A DNA stretch of 33,684 bases from Clostridia bacterium (GTDB lineage Bacteria; Bacillota; Clostridia; Christensenellales; Aristaeellaceae), in the NCBI GenBank assembly GCA_017509255.1, contig JAFWQA010000059.1:1-33684 (forward strand), in the 5' to 3' direction. This document shows, piece by piece, positions 5,999 to 14,290 of the stretch. Made by a program: the position numbers and the translations under genes. The notes beneath the pieces are model-generated. The model had not been told where the DNA came from. It worked only from the letters and a program-made list of their open reading frames with translations, and ran no database searches. The first letter of the stretch is position 1, and each line of letters begins with the position of its first letter.

Positions 5999-7036
5999 TT
6001 ATTCCCCTCTGTCATTCTCGATCATATCAACAATGACATCTTCTTCCTGCCTTCCGGGAATATCTCCGCGTGTAAAATAGGTATCCCTCAGCGTTGATTC
6101 CAGTCTCTTGCCCATAGCGATAAAGGAAACCTTCGTGAAGCCGCTTCCTCCCAGAACCACGCTGGCAATCAGCCCACCTGCCACAGGCACCTTTCTGAGG
6201 AGACTTCCACCGAGCTGTTTCGCCAGATTGGTTCCGAACCATTTTGCCACATTGATGACAAAGGGCTTGATCGTCCCTTCGGTCAGGGCTTTCCGGAACA
6301 GCTGCCTGTCCACCTTTGTTCCCATCGCTTTGGCTACCGCTTTTATAGCGTCATCTGAACCCTCGATTTCGTATATCACACCGAGGCACAGGATCAGGAT
6401 ATTTAAAACTCCTGTTTCTATCTGTTCTTCATTTTTGGTCAAGCCCAGGTCCGGAAACCCGTACAGATACAGCAGTTTCTGCACAACCCTCAGCAAACAT
6501 CCGTACATGGATACAATAGCAACAGATTCCGGAATGTTACGGTCAGAGGATATTTTAGAGTTTTCCTTATCCTCATCCGTAATGCACACTTCAGCAATCC
6601 TGTCAAGTTCAACCAGTTGAATCCCGGCAGTTACAGGTGTGCCGGAAACAGATTTTTCGATGATCTCCGCAGTATAATTCCTGGCAAGCTGCGTCCTCAG
6701 GAATTCGTTCCGGTCGATTCTCACACCTGGCGTTTTCAGAGCCAGAATAACAATATCCTCAACATCGATCTGTCCGTTTCCGTTCTGATCAACAGTACTT
6801 ATGACTGAATCCTTCGTTTTATTGAATACTGTTTCCAGTTCAGCCATTTTTTTATTTAGATCCTGTCCAGCTTCACCAGCCGATTTGGATAATGCTTCCC
6901 CTACCTGCTCTGCTTTTTCGGCAAATGTCTTCCCGAGATCACCGGCAGCTTTGGATATCGCGTCCCCTGCTCCGTTTGCAGCATTGGAAATCGTATCTCC
7001 CAAGTTCTTTAATGATTTGAAAAAACCACCTGCCAT
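5999..7036 (-). CDS. EF-hand protein with EcsC-like membrane-associated domain
   Basis: A 345-aa protein in three parts. Residues 1-80 are amphipathic repeats of G-D-x-I-x-K-A-A-G type, which could lie on membranes. Residues 83-94 form a canonical EF-hand loop, DQNGNGQIDVED, with calcium ligands at positions 1, 3, 5, 9 and 12. The C-terminal half (about 185-320) is helical with a Gly-rich hydrophobic segment (VPVAGGLIASVVLGGSGFT) followed by a basic stretch, reminiscent of EcsC-family proteins; this last match is from memory and tentative. ATG7036 was chosen over the longer frame because GGAGGAAAGG precedes it. Its own promoter lies upstream and the nuclease-like gene follows 2 bases after its stop. 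Likely a cytoplasmic protein that binds membrane in a calcium-dependent way (inference). Confidence 0.6.
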   Translation of the reverse strand: MAGGFFKSLKNLGDTISNAANGAGDAISKAAGDLGKTFAEKAEQVGEALSKSAGEAGQDLNKKMAELETVFNKTKDSVISTVDQNGNGQIDVEDIVILALKTPGVRIDRNEFLRTQLARNYTAEIIEKSVSGTPVTAGIQLVELDRIAEVCITDEDKENSKISSDRNIPESVAIVSMYGCLLRVVQKLLYLYGFPDLGLTKNEEQIETGVLNILILCLGVIYEIEGSDDAIKAVAKAMGTKVDRQLFRKALTEGTIKPFVINVAKWFGTNLAKQLGGSLLRKVPVAGGLIASVVLGGSGFTKVSFIAMGKRLESTLRDTYFTRGDIPGRQEEDVIVDMIENDRGE

Positions 7037-7148
7037 AATCCTTTCCTCCCTGCAGCCGTTTGTTTCCCGATTCAGTGTCACTTTGTTTCTTCAGTTATAT
7101 AAATCATATAAACTAAAGAACATTTTTATAACCTTTATCATCGGAATA

Positions 7149-7177
7149 ATTATAATATTATGTCCGCTACTGTTCAA
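7149..7177 (-). promoter_or_regulatory. Promoter of the EF-hand/nuclease/channel genes
   Basis: On the minus strand TTGAAC (7177-7172), 17 bp, then a perfect TATAAT (7154-7149). The leader to ATG7036 is about 105 bases. Confidence 0.7.
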
Positions 7178-7185
7178 TTTCTTCA

Positions 7186-7468
7186 CTATTTATAGTTTTT
7201 CCCGGGTTTAAAGAATGGACTCAGGAAGAGATAATCAGTGTCCTCATTTGCAGATTCCTGAATGATTCCCCCAGCCTCTTTTATAGAAGAATTAAATATA
7301 CCTACGGGAAAACTACCTTCAAAAGCAAGGTTTTTCCCTTTAATCATATCAATATGGAAAAGACTTTCTTTATAGCCATCGTTTACATATGCGCCACGGC
7401 TAAGTAGCGTATCATAGACCCAGCTTCCTTCCGGGCAATGGAAATGTATCTTTTTATATGAAATACAT
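7186..7468 (-). pseudogene. Small gene with frame lesion at its start
   Basis: A minus-strand frame encodes about 90 credible residues (KKIHFHCPEGSWVYDTLLS... ending ...FFKPGKNYK, stop 7188-7186) but has no start in frame. The upstream gene ends TAATG, and the overlapping ATG (7468-7466) would begin MYFI and hit a stop. Removing one T from the TTT at about 7460-7462 would give MYSYKKIHFHCPEG and open the whole frame. So it looks like a coupled third gene of the membrane-protein operon, disabled by a one-base insertion or misread. Function unknown; no membrane segment. Confidence 0.5.
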
Positions 7469-7821
7469 TAACCTGTTAACAGGACCTCTTTCAGCTTCTT
7501 CACAGTTTTCTCAGCCAGATTCTGTTTGATCAGGCCCTCCCGGGCATATGCCGTTATTTCCGCTGTTTCTTCATTCCGAACAATAATTGCATAGGTCAAT
7601 ATGTTGGAGAACATTCCCATTTTTACACTCGTGATGTAATAATGGTTTTCCAGATCCTCCTTCATAATGGTTCCCAGTCCGGTAATGGCATCCCGGATGA
7701 AAAGATCCTTAGGGACCTTCAGCGGAATGACCTCAACGGATAATTCGCTACGCGCCTTGTCAACATCTCTGATAATCCCTTTTCTTTTTAATTCCTTCAG
7801 GAAAATGACAGTTGCATCCAT
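7468..7821 (-). CDS. 117-aa protein, unknown function
   Basis: Starts ATG7821 with GGGAGGGGG upstream, 20 bases after the stop of the membrane protein, and ends TAATG, coupling it to the next small gene. Sequence: helical N-terminus (MDATVIFLKELKRKGIIRD), a central alpha/beta part (HYYITSVKMGMFSNILTYAIIV) and a basic C-terminal helix (AEKTVKKLKEVLL). No motif recognised. Its position between the large membrane protein and a small partner suggests a partner or regulator of the membrane protein (inference). Confidence 0.65.
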   Translation of the reverse strand: MDATVIFLKELKRKGIIRDVDKARSELSVEVIPLKVPKDLFIRDAITGLGTIMKEDLENHYYITSVKMGMFSNILTYAIIVRNEETAEITAYAREGLIKQNLAEKTVKKLKEVLLTG

Positions 7822-7841
7822 TTTGTTCGTTCCCCCTCCCG

Positions 7842-9578
7842 TTATTCGGTAACTGTCTCTCCGGTCATATCCTCGTAAACTGCATCCAGTATTTTGGTCA
7901 GATATTCGGAATACTCATCCTCGGAAGGCAGCTCTATATATTCCCTTTCTGCAACGACCGGATCAATTGCCATTTCTATCAGTTGTCTTGCAAATGCTTC
8001 GTGATCATGATACTGGAACATCTGCTTGAGCATACTTGCCGAAAGGATCTTCTGCAGGTTTTCTACAGATTTGTTCAATTCCTCTTCGTTCAGGAAATAC
8101 TCTTCAGCTATACCCGCAAATTCCGTCTCGATGATCCGGATCATTTCTTCCGCATCATCATCCGCTATCAGGTCTCCCAGAGCTTTGGCTCCTTCACTGG
8201 CGCCCCAGCCCAAAGCAGTTGCCGTAATGAGGCTGATAGCTGTCCCGGCAATTGTTCCTATCCCCGGGAAAATCGCTGTTCCAAGGGCTGCACCGCCAAG
8301 GTAACCCACCATTCCTCCGGCTAAGCCCGCAGCTGTTGCGGAAACATTTTTTGCAAGCTGCTTCCAGGAGATTTTCCCCTGAATGATATCCGCCACATCC
8401 TCTGCGGACAGAACAACAAATGAAACTGCTGACGTTATAATATTTCCGCGCAGAAGCTTGGCGACACTTTTCATGGCTGCCGCTCCATAGATCGCACTGC
8501 CTGCAGGCCTGAATGCATTGATTATTGCTGCAGACATCTTCGGCCCGAGGGCATGGGATATCACTTTGCCTGCCGGAACCAGCGCCGAATTCAATCCCGT
8601 TTTCGCAAGCTGTGAGGAGAATACACTGATAATGAACGTTGTGCCTCCGGTTTTCAAGCCCTGAAAAACAGATTCTTTAATTGCCGTTTCAAAGGATTCT
8701 CCATTCCAAAGATTCACTGCAAAATCCACTGCAGCGCTTATTCCCATGAAGGTCACAGACGAGACACAGGCATGAGCGGAGTCATATAGGATGGATTCCA
8801 CATTCCCTGCTTTTGCTATATGCCTTGCCTGCTGATAGGACAGATTTCCCTTCTTAACGATTTCCGAGGCTCTTTCAATCTCTGTCCGCTTTACTCCCGC
8901 GTTTTCAAGCTCACCGTTTGCGATACGGTTCTTCATATAGGACAGGGCTGCTTCATACTGATCGGACGGTACTTCAATGGCCATGGGATTGTTCTCATAA
9001 TCCACATATTTGAACTGTCCGTCCTCGAAGCATGCAGCAATTCCCCTGGCAGCGGTCGAGTAATACTTTGACTGAATATATAGCCTCGTTCCATCAGCAT
9101 ATTCTACAAGGCGATCCGCTCCGTTCTTGACATTGTTGTCTCCTATAACCTGTGAACGATAGCCCTGGAAAAAGCCCTTTATGTTATCGATCAGATTGTT
9201 CCCGCGTTCAGCAGCCCAACCGTGTCCTGTCCTTGCCACTCTGAATTTGTCTTCATCAAAAATACGGTTTACCGTGTATTTCTGCGCGTTCTGATTGATT
9301 CCGTAGAAGGCTCCGTCCGATTCCCAGTCAGCATCAAACGCAATCTGATTGGTACTCGCCGATGAAAGAGACTGGAACCAGGCATTATACTCGTCATCCG
9401 ACCATTCCTGATCCGTAACAACATAGAATGAATACACATTCTTTTCAGTCCAGATCGTAACAACTTTCCCTGTTATCTTCGCATCTGAAACATCGGCATT
9501 GAAACGAATGCTCTGCAGCTGTACTCCGTCTGATGTTGTCGATTCCTCCTTTTCCTGCAGTTCAGCCCCGGAAAAGTA
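7842..9578 (-). pseudogene. Glycine-zipper membrane protein, 5'-truncated
   Basis: At least 578 codons are readable. The GTG at 9437 is not the true start: credible beta-rich sequence (SIRFNADVSDAKITGKVVTIWTE) continues upstream to about 9578 with no ATG before the in-frame stop at 9623-9621. Order: N-terminal beta domain; a conserved-looking segment with GHGWAAERGNNLID and GDNNVKNGADR (possibly enzymatic); a helical stretch; then a long Gly/Ala-rich part with several membrane segments, including GLAGGMVGYLGGAALGTAIF, a glycine-zipper typical of membrane-inserting proteins; and an acidic helical C-terminus. I recall a widespread uncharacterised family of this layout. Upstream the opposite strand carries the HNH gene, which replaces its start and promoter. 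Confidence 0.6.
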
Positions 9579-9579
9579 T

Positions 9580-10980
9580 TTGTTTATATCAAAAGAAATT
9601 CTACAGAAGCTGACAAATGCTTATGTGATGTATGAGATTGCCATACATGGCGTTGACCCGCGTGAAAAACTGGAAGGAACAACTATGCGAATCAGGAGAA
9701 ATGAGGGATATAAATTCAATGTCATTGTCTCCTGGCAAGAACAGGTAAAAGCGGTACAACAGGGTAAGCTTTCTTATGTCGATGCATTGTTGCAGGCACT
9801 CTCCGGTGTAAACTTGGTTCATTACAGACAAAGAAATAGCATAAAAGAAAAACTGGATACCCGGGGATCCGAGATGTTCGAAGATGCTTTGAGAGATCTA
9901 TTTGAGGGAAATGAGGATTCCGTTGCCTTTGAAGAAATTGTCAGTGCAATAGGTGGGAACTATGATGTGCTTGGATTTCTTTTCTTCCTCAAAGATCCGA
10001 ATCAATATATGCCAATACGATCTGATATGTTTGAAGAGCGACTTCGTTTATTAGGCATTGATGCACATCTGAGTCATAACTGCACTTGGAAAAGCTATCA
10101 ACAGTATAATGGGTGGATCAAAGAAATATATCAATACCTTCAGAAGTATATGAACAGCTCTGTCCAACTAATCGATGCTCATTCTTTTCTATGGGTTGTT
10201 CCGGGATTGAGCAAATATATTGACAGCGATTTGCAAATGGTGGAGCACAACAAGTTTGGTAAAGGAATTGTTGTAGGCTTTGACCGGGATTTGATTAAAG
10301 TGAAGTTCGGAAAAGAAACAAGGAGTTTTGAAAAGCAAGACTGCTTTGATAGAGGAATTCTTCGTCTAATCCCAGCAAAAATCAGTATCTATGATGAAGA
10401 TGAAAATGAAATAATAGTTGAACCAGAACGAGAGCCTGAAGAGACTGTCATACCTGAGCCCAAAAAACAGATTCAGCGTTTAGATAAAGATACAATAGAA
10501 GTAAATGACGAACTAGACAATCAACTGATCCATGATCTAGATATGAAAACAGATGATGTGCAAGAATCTGATTCTTCAATTGCTTCATATATGGGCATAA
10601 TTAAACCAAGACCAGAACCAGTTGAGAGAAAAGGAAGATCAGTTTATTCACGCAACCCCATGGTGGCTGGGAAGGCGCTTACGCTAGCCAGACACAAATG
10701 TGAGATCAGTGTCGATCATCCAACCTTCATTCGCAGAAATAACGGGAAACCATATACAGAACCTCATCATCTGGTTCCCATGGCTTATCAGGATTTGTTT
10801 GAGGTTTCCTTGGATCGAGAAGAGAACATCGTATCGCTATGTAGCAACTGTCATAATGAAATTCACTATGGAAAAGATGCATTGAAACTAGTCGAAGCAT
10901 TGTACACGGCCAGAAAGGATTTACTAAAATCCGTTGGGATTGATATAACGCTGTCTGAACTGCAACAGATGTATTGTTAG
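9580..10980 (+). CDS. HNH endonuclease, restriction-type
   Basis: About 466 aa. The C-terminal HNH domain is clear: H-x-C (ARHKCEIS), PHHLVPM, then SLDREENIVSLCSNCHNEIHYG with paired cysteines for zinc, as in McrA-type enzymes that nick or cut DNA. The middle (about residues 165-200) has FLKDPNQYMPIR and CTWKSYQQYN, seen in restriction-like HNH proteins. At about 225-265 a segment (VEHNKFGKGIVVGFDRDLIK) resembles the small Tudor/SH3-like barrel at the end of PcrA/UvrD helicases. A 90-residue acidic linker precedes the HNH domain. The start is uncertain: TTG9580, GTG9625 or ATG9628 are all in frame without a good binding site, and the 5' end overlaps the truncated membrane gene head to head, so this gene too may lack its natural start. 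AT-rich. Confidence 0.8.
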   Translation: MFISKEILQKLTNAYVMYEIAIHGVDPREKLEGTTMRIRRNEGYKFNVIVSWQEQVKAVQQGKLSYVDALLQALSGVNLVHYRQRNSIKEKLDTRGSEMFEDALRDLFEGNEDSVAFEEIVSAIGGNYDVLGFLFFLKDPNQYMPIRSDMFEERLRLLGIDAHLSHNCTWKSYQQYNGWIKEIYQYLQKYMNSSVQLIDAHSFLWVVPGLSKYIDSDLQMVEHNKFGKGIVVGFDRDLIKVKFGKETRSFEKQDCFDRGILRLIPAKISIYDEDENEIIVEPEREPEETVIPEPKKQIQRLDKDTIEVNDELDNQLIHDLDMKTDDVQESDSSIASYMGIIKPRPEPVERKGRSVYSRNPMVAGKALTLARHKCEISVDHPTFIRRNNGKPYTEPHHLVPMAYQDLFEVSLDREENIVSLCSNCHNEIHYGKDALKLVEALYTARKDLLKSVGIDITLSELQQMYC

Positions 10981-11255
10981 CACTGAAAATGCATACTAAT
11001 GCTATTTGAGATCTTGCCATTTTCTTTCGTATAAACGTTTTTCTTATCATCAATGTCGACTTTCTCTACTCTTTTTCCTACGTACATCCCACAGTATCAT
11101 ACACTGATAGCCAATTTACAGAAGACCGATTACGTTACCGTAAGAAGCAACAAGAAACGAACTAAAATAACCTATAAAGTGTAGCCCCACCTTCCCCTCC
11201 TCCAAAAAAGGAACAAAAAGGAACGGAATGTGGCAAAGAAGTACGGTTTGCTATC
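10981..11255. other. Gene-free spacer at the island edge
   Basis: No coding frame or terminator recognised. Composition shifts from the AT-rich island to the GC-rich right part around 11.1-11.3 kb. A short direct repeat, AAAAAGGAAC twice, lies at about 11206-11224. Confidence 0.4.
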
Positions 11256-11285
11256 TTGCGCGGGCAATTCCGGGTGTGTTATGAT
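11256..11285 (+). promoter_or_regulatory. Promoter of the phage-type replication genes
   Basis: TTGCGC (11256-11261), 18-bp spacer, TATGAT (11280-11285). The expected start, about 11292, is followed by a leader with a terminator. Confidence 0.5.
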
Positions 11286-11307
11286 ACAGTCACCAAAGTT
11301 GGGAGAA

Positions 11308-11335
11308 GGGCCTCAGTTGCTGAGGTCCTATTTTT
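11308..11335 (+). terminator. Terminator inside the leader (possible attenuator)
   Basis: GGGCCTCAG (11308-11316), loop TTG, CTGAGGTCC (11320-11328) form a 9-bp stem with one G-T pair, followed by TATTTTT. It stands between the promoter and the organizer gene, so it must be read through for the genes to be expressed. Confidence 0.7.
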
Positions 11336-11362
11336 GTACCCTTTTTGAAAGGAGCAGAAAAG

Positions 11363-12175
11363 ATGAAAGACATGCCCTGGTTCAAATTCAGAAAGTCCTG
11401 GCTCGAGCTTTTCCACAAAATGAGCAGGGAGGAGGAGAATCGGCTGCTGGATTGCATCGACGCTTACCTGTCGGAAACAGAGCTGCCGGAGCTGCCGGAG
11501 AAGCTGGAATACGCCTGGCTGCTGATCAAACAGGATCTGGCAGTAGACCTTGCCCAGGTGAAGACTGCCCGGGAAGGGCAGTGCTCAACCGGAAGGAAGA
11601 GAGGAAGGCCTCGGAAAACGGTCCAGGCAGATCCCTCAGCGGAAAATAATCCGCCTGTTTCGGAAAACAACAATGACTGTGTAAGTGTCAGAGAAGGAGA
11701 TGCGGAAATAAATAAAAATATAAATGGAAATATAGAAATAAATAAAGAAAAAGAAATAGATAAAGAAATAGATTTAAATAATAAAGAAACAGACTCAGAA
11801 GAAGAAAAAGATACTGCAGAGAATAAGAAATTAGAAAGAGAACAAGAGACGGTAGATATTACCCCCTCTCTCTGTCCCCCAAAGGGGGACAAGGGACGCT
11901 TCGAACAATTCTGGGCTGCTTATCCGAGGAAGGACGGAAAGGCAGACGCCCGGAAGGCCTTTGCGAAGCTGAAGGTGACGGACGAGAAGCTGACCATGCT
12001 GCTGGACGCTCTGGCCCGGCAGAGGAGGAGCGACCAGTGGACGAGGGACAACGGACGGTTTATCCCACACGCCTCCACCTGGCTGAACGGGGAACGCTGG
12101 GAAGACGCGGGGCCGGAGGTGAGCCGGCCGGTGAACCCGTTCCTGCAGATGCTGTACGCTGAGCGGGAGGGATGA
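11363..12175 (+). CDS. Phage-type replication organizer (DnaD-like)
   Basis: A 270-aa protein. The N-terminus (WFKFRKSWLELFHKMSREEENRLLDCIDAYL) matches the DUF6291-type start of phage replisome proteins. A low-complexity Asn/Ile/Lys/Glu linker follows (about residues 112-155). The C-terminus FEQFWAAYPRK...KADARKAFAKL...FIPHASTWLNGERWED is the classic end of phage replication proteins that recruit the helicase to single-stranded origin DNA. ATG11363 is 8 bases after AAGGAG. The next gene, a helicase loader, starts 2 bases after its stop, making a phage replication module. The linker DNA is extremely AT-rich (see 11705-11797). No structural phage genes are nearby, so this is a remnant or a small replicating element. 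Confidence 0.8.
   Translation: MKDMPWFKFRKSWLELFHKMSREEENRLLDCIDAYLSETELPELPEKLEYAWLLIKQDLAVDLAQVKTAREGQCSTGRKRGRPRKTVQADPSAENNPPVSENNNDCVSVREGDAEINKNINGNIEINKEKEIDKEIDLNNKETDSEEEKDTAENKKLEREQETVDITPSLCPPKGDKGRFEQFWAAYPRKDGKADARKAFAKLKVTDEKLTMLLDALARQRRSDQWTRDNGRFIPHASTWLNGERWEDAGPEVSRPVNPFLQMLYAEREG
11705..11797 (+). other. AT-rich repeat stretch, candidate replication origin
   Basis: Inside the organizer gene about 93 bases are almost pure A/T with G. They hold five GAAATA copies and a 12-bp direct repeat GAAATAAATAAA at 11705-11716 and 11735-11746. Surrounding DNA is GC-rich. Many phages of Gram-positive bacteria and lambda keep their origin inside the initiator gene; the inference here rests on that precedent. 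Confidence 0.45.
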
Positions 12176-12177
12176 GG

Positions 12178-12813
12178 ATGAACAGGAATGAGACCCTGAA
12201 GATCCTGGCGATCCTTTCCTCGGTGTACCCGTCCTTCATGAAGGAGCGGGACCCGGCCGTGCTGGCTGAGGTCTGGGGAGCGCTCTTCGCGGAGGATGAC
12301 GCGCGGGAGGTGCGCAAGGCCGTGCTGGCCTTTATCGGGACGGACACGAAGGGCTATCCGCCCGCGCCGGGAGCCGTCAAGGAGCAGCTCAGCCGCATGA
12401 AGGGCTCCGGGTATCCCAGCGAGACGGAGGCCTGGGCCCTGGTGCGCAGGGCCGCCTCGCGCGGGATCTACAACAGCGAGGAGGGCTTCCGGAGCCTGCC
12501 GCCGTATATCCGGGAGATCGTGGGCAGCCCGCACACGCTGAGGGAATGGGCCATGCTGCCGGAGAACGAGGTGGACACGGTGGTGGCGTCCAACTTCATG
12601 CGCAGCTACCGGGCCAGGATCGAAGCCCGGAGAAAGGCGGACATGCTGCCCTCCGGCCTGGCTGCGCCGGTCCCGGGAGGAGCGGCAGCGTTGCCCCAAA
12701 ACGAAAAGGACCGGCCCCTTCCGGAGCCGGAGACCGAAGCCGTGGAGATGCCGGAGAGCTTCCGGCAGGCCGCGCATGCCCTGTTCGATCCCCTGCGTGA
12801 AACCGCAGGGTGA
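12178..12813 (+). CDS. Phage-type replicative helicase loader
   Basis: A 211-aa protein resembling the G40P-inhibitor/loader family, which delivers the replicative DnaB-type helicase to the origin complex. Seen: ETLKILAILSSVYPSFMKE at the N-terminus, FIGTDTKGYPPAPGAVKEQL in the middle, and EAWALVRRAASRGIYNSEEGF...GSPHTLREWAMLPENEV...SNFMRSYRA, all characteristic. ATG12178 has GGGAGG at a proper distance; the alternative ATG12172 overlaps the stop of the organizer gene (ATGA) but sits too close to that site. Both starts are in frame. The C-terminal 50 residues are a Pro/Glu-rich tail. It is co-transcribed with the organizer and ends 13 bases from the convergent DUF2779 gene. Confidence 0.82.
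   Translation: MNRNETLKILAILSSVYPSFMKERDPAVLAEVWGALFAEDDAREVRKAVLAFIGTDTKGYPPAPGAVKEQLSRMKGSGYPSETEAWALVRRAASRGIYNSEEGFRSLPPYIREIVGSPHTLREWAMLPENEVDTVVASNFMRSYRARIEARRKADMLPSGLAAPVPGGAAALPQNEKDRPLPEPETEAVEMPESFRQAAHALFDPLRETAG
12791..12810. terminator. Hairpin between convergent genes
   Basis: CCCTGCG and CGCAGGG (7 bp, loop of 6) overlap the end of the loader gene. No T-run follows, so termination is only a possibility. Confidence 0.3.
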
Positions 12814-12826
12814 GGGCGAAGGGTCT

Positions 12827-14290
12827 TCACCCTTCCGCCATTTCCTTCAGCTTTTCCCAGACTCTGACCATGGCCAGGGTGTCCAGGCGGCAGTAGCGGA
12901 GCAGGTTCTTCCGCGTTTTGGCCAGCTCCTCCCCGGTCTGCTTTCTCATGCTCAGGAAGGCCGAGGTGGCCTCCGTGCCGTTGTGCACGTCCTCCAGGGC
13001 GCGGTAGTCCAGCTCCGGGTCGTCCGGGCAGAGCGCCGGCAGCACGTGCTTGATGGAATACGAGCCCTGCATGGCAGGACGGTAGCAGTACAGCTTCTGG
13101 AAGGGGACCATCAGGTCGCGGATATTGTCCCGGATGGCCAGCAGGTGCTCCGCCAGGTCCGGGAAAAGGTCCGCGAGCTCTTTGATCCTGGTTTTTTCAA
13201 AGGCCATGTTGTAGGCCGCGACGCAGGCGTCCGCCGGGATGTCCCGGCACAGGCTTTCCGCCAGCGCCCTCCTCGGGTCCGCGTTGGCGTCCTCCGCCAG
13301 GAATTCCTTATGCTCGGGCTCCTCCCCTTCTTTCCGGACGATGTGCAGGGAGTACTGGAAGGGGATCTGCTGGTAGGGCCTGGAATCTTCGTAGGGCGGG
13401 ACGGCCTCCTGGGAGCTCTCGAAGTCCAGATGGTACGTCGGCAGCGGGATGGTCTTCAGAAAATCCCGGACAGCCTGCGCGTCCGTCTTCTCCACGCCCG
13501 TGACGGTGAGCCGCTGCCGTTCCTTCAGGTCATTTCTTTCCGCCAGCTGCGGGAAGCTGACGGCGCCCTCCAGGTACAGCTTCCATTTTTTGTTTTTGTT
13601 GCACTCCGCCCCGGTCAGGTCAAAGACGTTGGGATGCGGGAGATTTTTTGAACAATAGCCCCAGTATGCGCAGGCCGGGCAGTCCGGCCCGATCGCCGTT
13701 CCCGGCTCGCCCTTTTCCAGTTCCTCCCGGAGGGAGCGGATCCTGTCCGGCACGCCGGGCAGCAGCTCCCGCACCTTTTCCGTGATGTCCTCCTGCAGGA
13801 AGAGCTGCTGTATGTCTATTTTCCCTTTGCGCACATAGCCGCTGTTGATATGCGCCAGGAGGATCCGGTCCACGGTACAGCCGCAGCTCTCGATGACATA
13901 TGTCTGGAAGGAGCAGTCGTGCAGGTACATGGGGTCGATGGCCGTGGAGCTCTTGACCTCGGTCATGATCACATGCCCGTTCCCGAGGTTTTGCAGCACG
14001 TCCGCGCTGCAGAAGCAGCCGTCCTTCGCGAAGGACGCCTCGCAGATGACCTTCTCCCCCCGCGCCAGATATTTTTCGGTGTCTTCCGGCATGCGGGCAT
14101 GGTCCGGGCTGTATTCCACGGTCACATGCGGCCCGTACAGCTCCTGCGCCAGCCTTCCGACCTCCGTGCCCTGTTCAGCCAGGCGCGGATCGGTGACGGC
14201 TTCCGCTGCCTCCGGCTTATACAGGTCCAGCCAGAGCGCCTTCGGGCAGGAAACGCCCCGGGTATAGCGGGATTTGGATAAACGGATCAT
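12827..14290 (-). CDS. DUF2779 protein: Cas4-like nuclease plus DEDD-type exonuclease
   Basis: A 487-aa protein. The N-terminal third is a RecB/Cas4-like PD-(D/E)XK domain: C15 in GVSCPKALW, a central acidic pair, EVKSSTAID with the E-x-K motif, and the cluster CPACAYWGYC that with C15 would hold a 4Fe-4S centre. The C-terminal half is DUF2779, an RNase H-like 3'-5' exonuclease fold: YHLDFESSQEAVPPY gives the D-x-E motif, VAAYNMAFEKTRI the second acidic-site helix, and YCRLDTLAMVRVW the final aspartate. The protein probably degrades DNA ends; family members are often found near repair and defence genes. The ATG (14290-14288) overlaps the stop of the upstream secreted Ig-like/PDZ gene by ATGA, so the two are translationally coupled. 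Confidence 0.85.
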   Translation of the reverse strand: MIRLSKSRYTRGVSCPKALWLDLYKPEAAEAVTDPRLAEQGTEVGRLAQELYGPHVTVEYSPDHARMPEDTEKYLARGEKVICEASFAKDGCFCSADVLQNLGNGHVIMTEVKSSTAIDPMYLHDCSFQTYVIESCGCTVDRILLAHINSGYVRKGKIDIQQLFLQEDITEKVRELLPGVPDRIRSLREELEKGEPGTAIGPDCPACAYWGYCSKNLPHPNVFDLTGAECNKNKKWKLYLEGAVSFPQLAERNDLKERQRLTVTGVEKTDAQAVRDFLKTIPLPTYHLDFESSQEAVPPYEDSRPYQQIPFQYSLHIVRKEGEEPEHKEFLAEDANADPRRALAESLCRDIPADACVAAYNMAFEKTRIKELADLFPDLAEHLLAIRDNIRDLMVPFQKLYCYRPAMQGSYSIKHVLPALCPDDPELDYRALEDVHNGTEATSAFLSMRKQTGEELAKTRKNLLRYCRLDTLAMVRVWEKLKEMAEG

